From contig JBHJHK010000469.1 of the NCBI GenBank assembly GCA_050330975.1, positions 1 to 23,582 on the forward strand: a stretch of 23,582 nt of DNA. The letters are read 5' to 3'. The notes below the pieces were generated by a model. That model did not search any database. It was not told the origin of the DNA and saw only the letters and a list, made by a program, of their open reading frames with translations. This document shows positions 22,780-23,582 of this stretch, piece after piece. The DNA is from JBHJHK01 sp050330975. Its GTDB lineage: Bacteria > Pseudomonadota > Gammaproteobacteria > Competibacterales > Competibacteraceae. Position 1 is the stretch's first letter, and every line of letters begins with the position of its first letter. The position numbers were made by a program, and so were the translations under genes.

Positions 22780-23439
22780 ATGTGGCAACGACAGCACGGA
22801 TGGTGGTGGGGAATAGTTCTGCTCTGGGGGGGGGCCATCAGCGCCCCCGCCGGGGCCATCACCTTGGCCATCGATCCCATGGATCCCTCCGTTCCCCGGG
22901 GGGATAGTTTTGCCATCGACGTCAACGTGTCGGGGTTGGGGGATGGCGCAGCCCCCTCCCTGGCGTTCTTCGCCATCCAACTCAACTACGACGTCGACAC
23001 CCTCACCATCGATCCCGCCACCGATGTGGATTTTGGTCCCTTCTTGAGTCAATTGGGAGCCGGGGCCGACGACGTCTTCAATTCCATAACCTTCACTGAT
23101 ACGGGGATCAGTTTTCTCCTGGCGGGGGAAACTAGCTTCCTCTCCGCCGCTGAGCTCGACGCCATCCAGCCCGACGCCTTTACCCTGTTTACGGCGACCT
23201 TTGGGGTACCCGCCGACGTCTCCGCCGCCGGCACACCCTTGACCTTTGACCAGGCGGTGACGCAACTCATCAGTCCCGAGTTCGACGAGAATTTCGACCC
23301 CATCGAGTTGACCGTCGACACCTTTGTCGATGCCAGCGTCAGCTTTCTCGAGCCCCCCCCTCCCGGTATTCCCCTGCCCCCCACGGCGTGGCTGATGGCC
23401 GCCGTGTTGGGGGTGTGGGGCATGGGCCGTCGCGCCTGA
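22780..23439 (+). CDS. cohesin-like surface protein with PEP-CTERM-type sorting tail
   Basis: The 219-residue protein has a signal peptide (WWWGIVLLWGGAISAPAGA) and then a beta-rich domain. That domain opens with ITLAIDPMDPSVPRGDSFAI, followed by DVNVSGL and LAFFAIQLNYDVDTLTI. This pattern of a GD-x-F-x-I-DV strand and a Y-D-x-x-x-L strand resembles cohesin domains. The C-terminus has a Pro-rich spacer, IPLPPTAWL, a hydrophobic helix and a terminal GRRA, which matches the VPLPA/VPxxP class of exosortase sorting signals. The protein is therefore expected at the cell surface. GAGGAAG lies seven bases before the ATG at 22780. It lies 43 bp after the dockerin-like protease. The cohesin call rests on pattern only. 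Confidence 0.75.
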   Translation: MWQRQHGWWWGIVLLWGGAISAPAGAITLAIDPMDPSVPRGDSFAIDVNVSGLGDGAAPSLAFFAIQLNYDVDTLTIDPATDVDFGPFLSQLGAGADDVFNSITFTDTGISFLLAGETSFLSAAELDAIQPDAFTLFTATFGVPADVSAAGTPLTFDQAVTQLISPEFDENFDPIELTVDTFVDASVSFLEPPPPGIPLPPTAWLMAAVLGVWGMGRRA

Positions 23440-23462
23440 GCATGGTCGTCTAGGAGCGCCCC

Positions 23463-23582
23463 GTGGCGCTCCGGTGGTTGGTGTTGGGCGTGGGTGTGGG
23501 GTTGGCCTATGCGCTCGACCGCGTCGCGATCAACGGGATCGTCTTTGGCGCGCCGAACTCGTGGCGGCCGAACGACACGCCG
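23463..23582 (+). CDS. start of an exported or membrane protein (cut by window edge)
   Basis: A GTG at 23463 has GGAG six bases upstream and opens a frame that runs 40 codons to the edge. Its first 18 residues (ALRWLVLGVGVGLAYAL) form a hydrophobic signal or membrane segment. DRVAINGIVFGAPNSWRPNDTP follows in two parts, DRVAINGIVFG and APNSWRPNDTP. The family is not recognised. It lies 23 bases after the cohesin-like gene and may belong to the same operon. Confidence 0.55.
   Translation, partial: MALRWLVLGVGVGLAYALDRVAINGIVFGAPNSWRPNDTP

Overview
The window is high-GC bacterial chromosome with tightly packed genes. It most resembles a gammaproteobacterium, possibly an environmental or halophilic, purple-sulfur-like lineage. 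Supporting signs are lexA followed by a SulA/ImuA-type gene, a YebG-family SOS gene, a Rep-type helicase, a cytochrome c5-like protein, and a birA-coaX-tRNA-Thr order that recalls the birA-coaA-thrU order of E. coli. The genus cannot be fixed from the sequence alone. No insertion sequence, phage gene or CRISPR array was seen.

Left part (1-7033): a FixJ/NarL-type response regulator and a PAS histidine kinase, the latter cut by the window edge, form a two-gene operon on the minus strand. A 28-bp direct repeat lies at their junction. purU (formyltetrahydrofolate deformylase) follows, also on the minus strand. Divergent to it is a long type-2 isoleucyl-tRNA synthetase whose HIGH signature reads GSHH; its leader carries a terminator-like hairpin.

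Middle part (6389-12759): an SOS group with a SulA/ImuA-like gene and lexA on the minus strand and yebG diverging from them. LexA-box-like palindromes lie at both promoters, and the lexA box almost touches the start codon. Next come tRNA-Thr(UGU), coaX and birA on the minus strand, then a membrane-anchored cytochrome c on the plus strand, converging on rep.

Right part (12913-19812): an SRAP (YedK/HMCES-like) gene interrupted by one in-frame TAG; a RidA-like protein with a Tat-like signal; a secreted DUF4214 plus endonuclease/exonuclease/phosphatase protein; a Nudix hydrolase; an overlapping dgcN-dgcA pair for D-glutamate catabolism; and endonuclease V.

Far right (19813-23582): about 785 bp without a convincing gene, partly AT-rich, with nested palindromes and TTGTTG repeats spaced by 21 bp. 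It precedes an apparent surface operon: an exported subtilisin-like protease with the catalytic His replaced by Glu and a C-terminal dockerin-like pair of calcium loops, then a cohesin-like protein with a PEP-CTERM-type sorting tail, then the start of another exported or membrane protein. The most interesting proposal is that the cohesin-like protein displays the dockerin-tagged protease at the cell surface.
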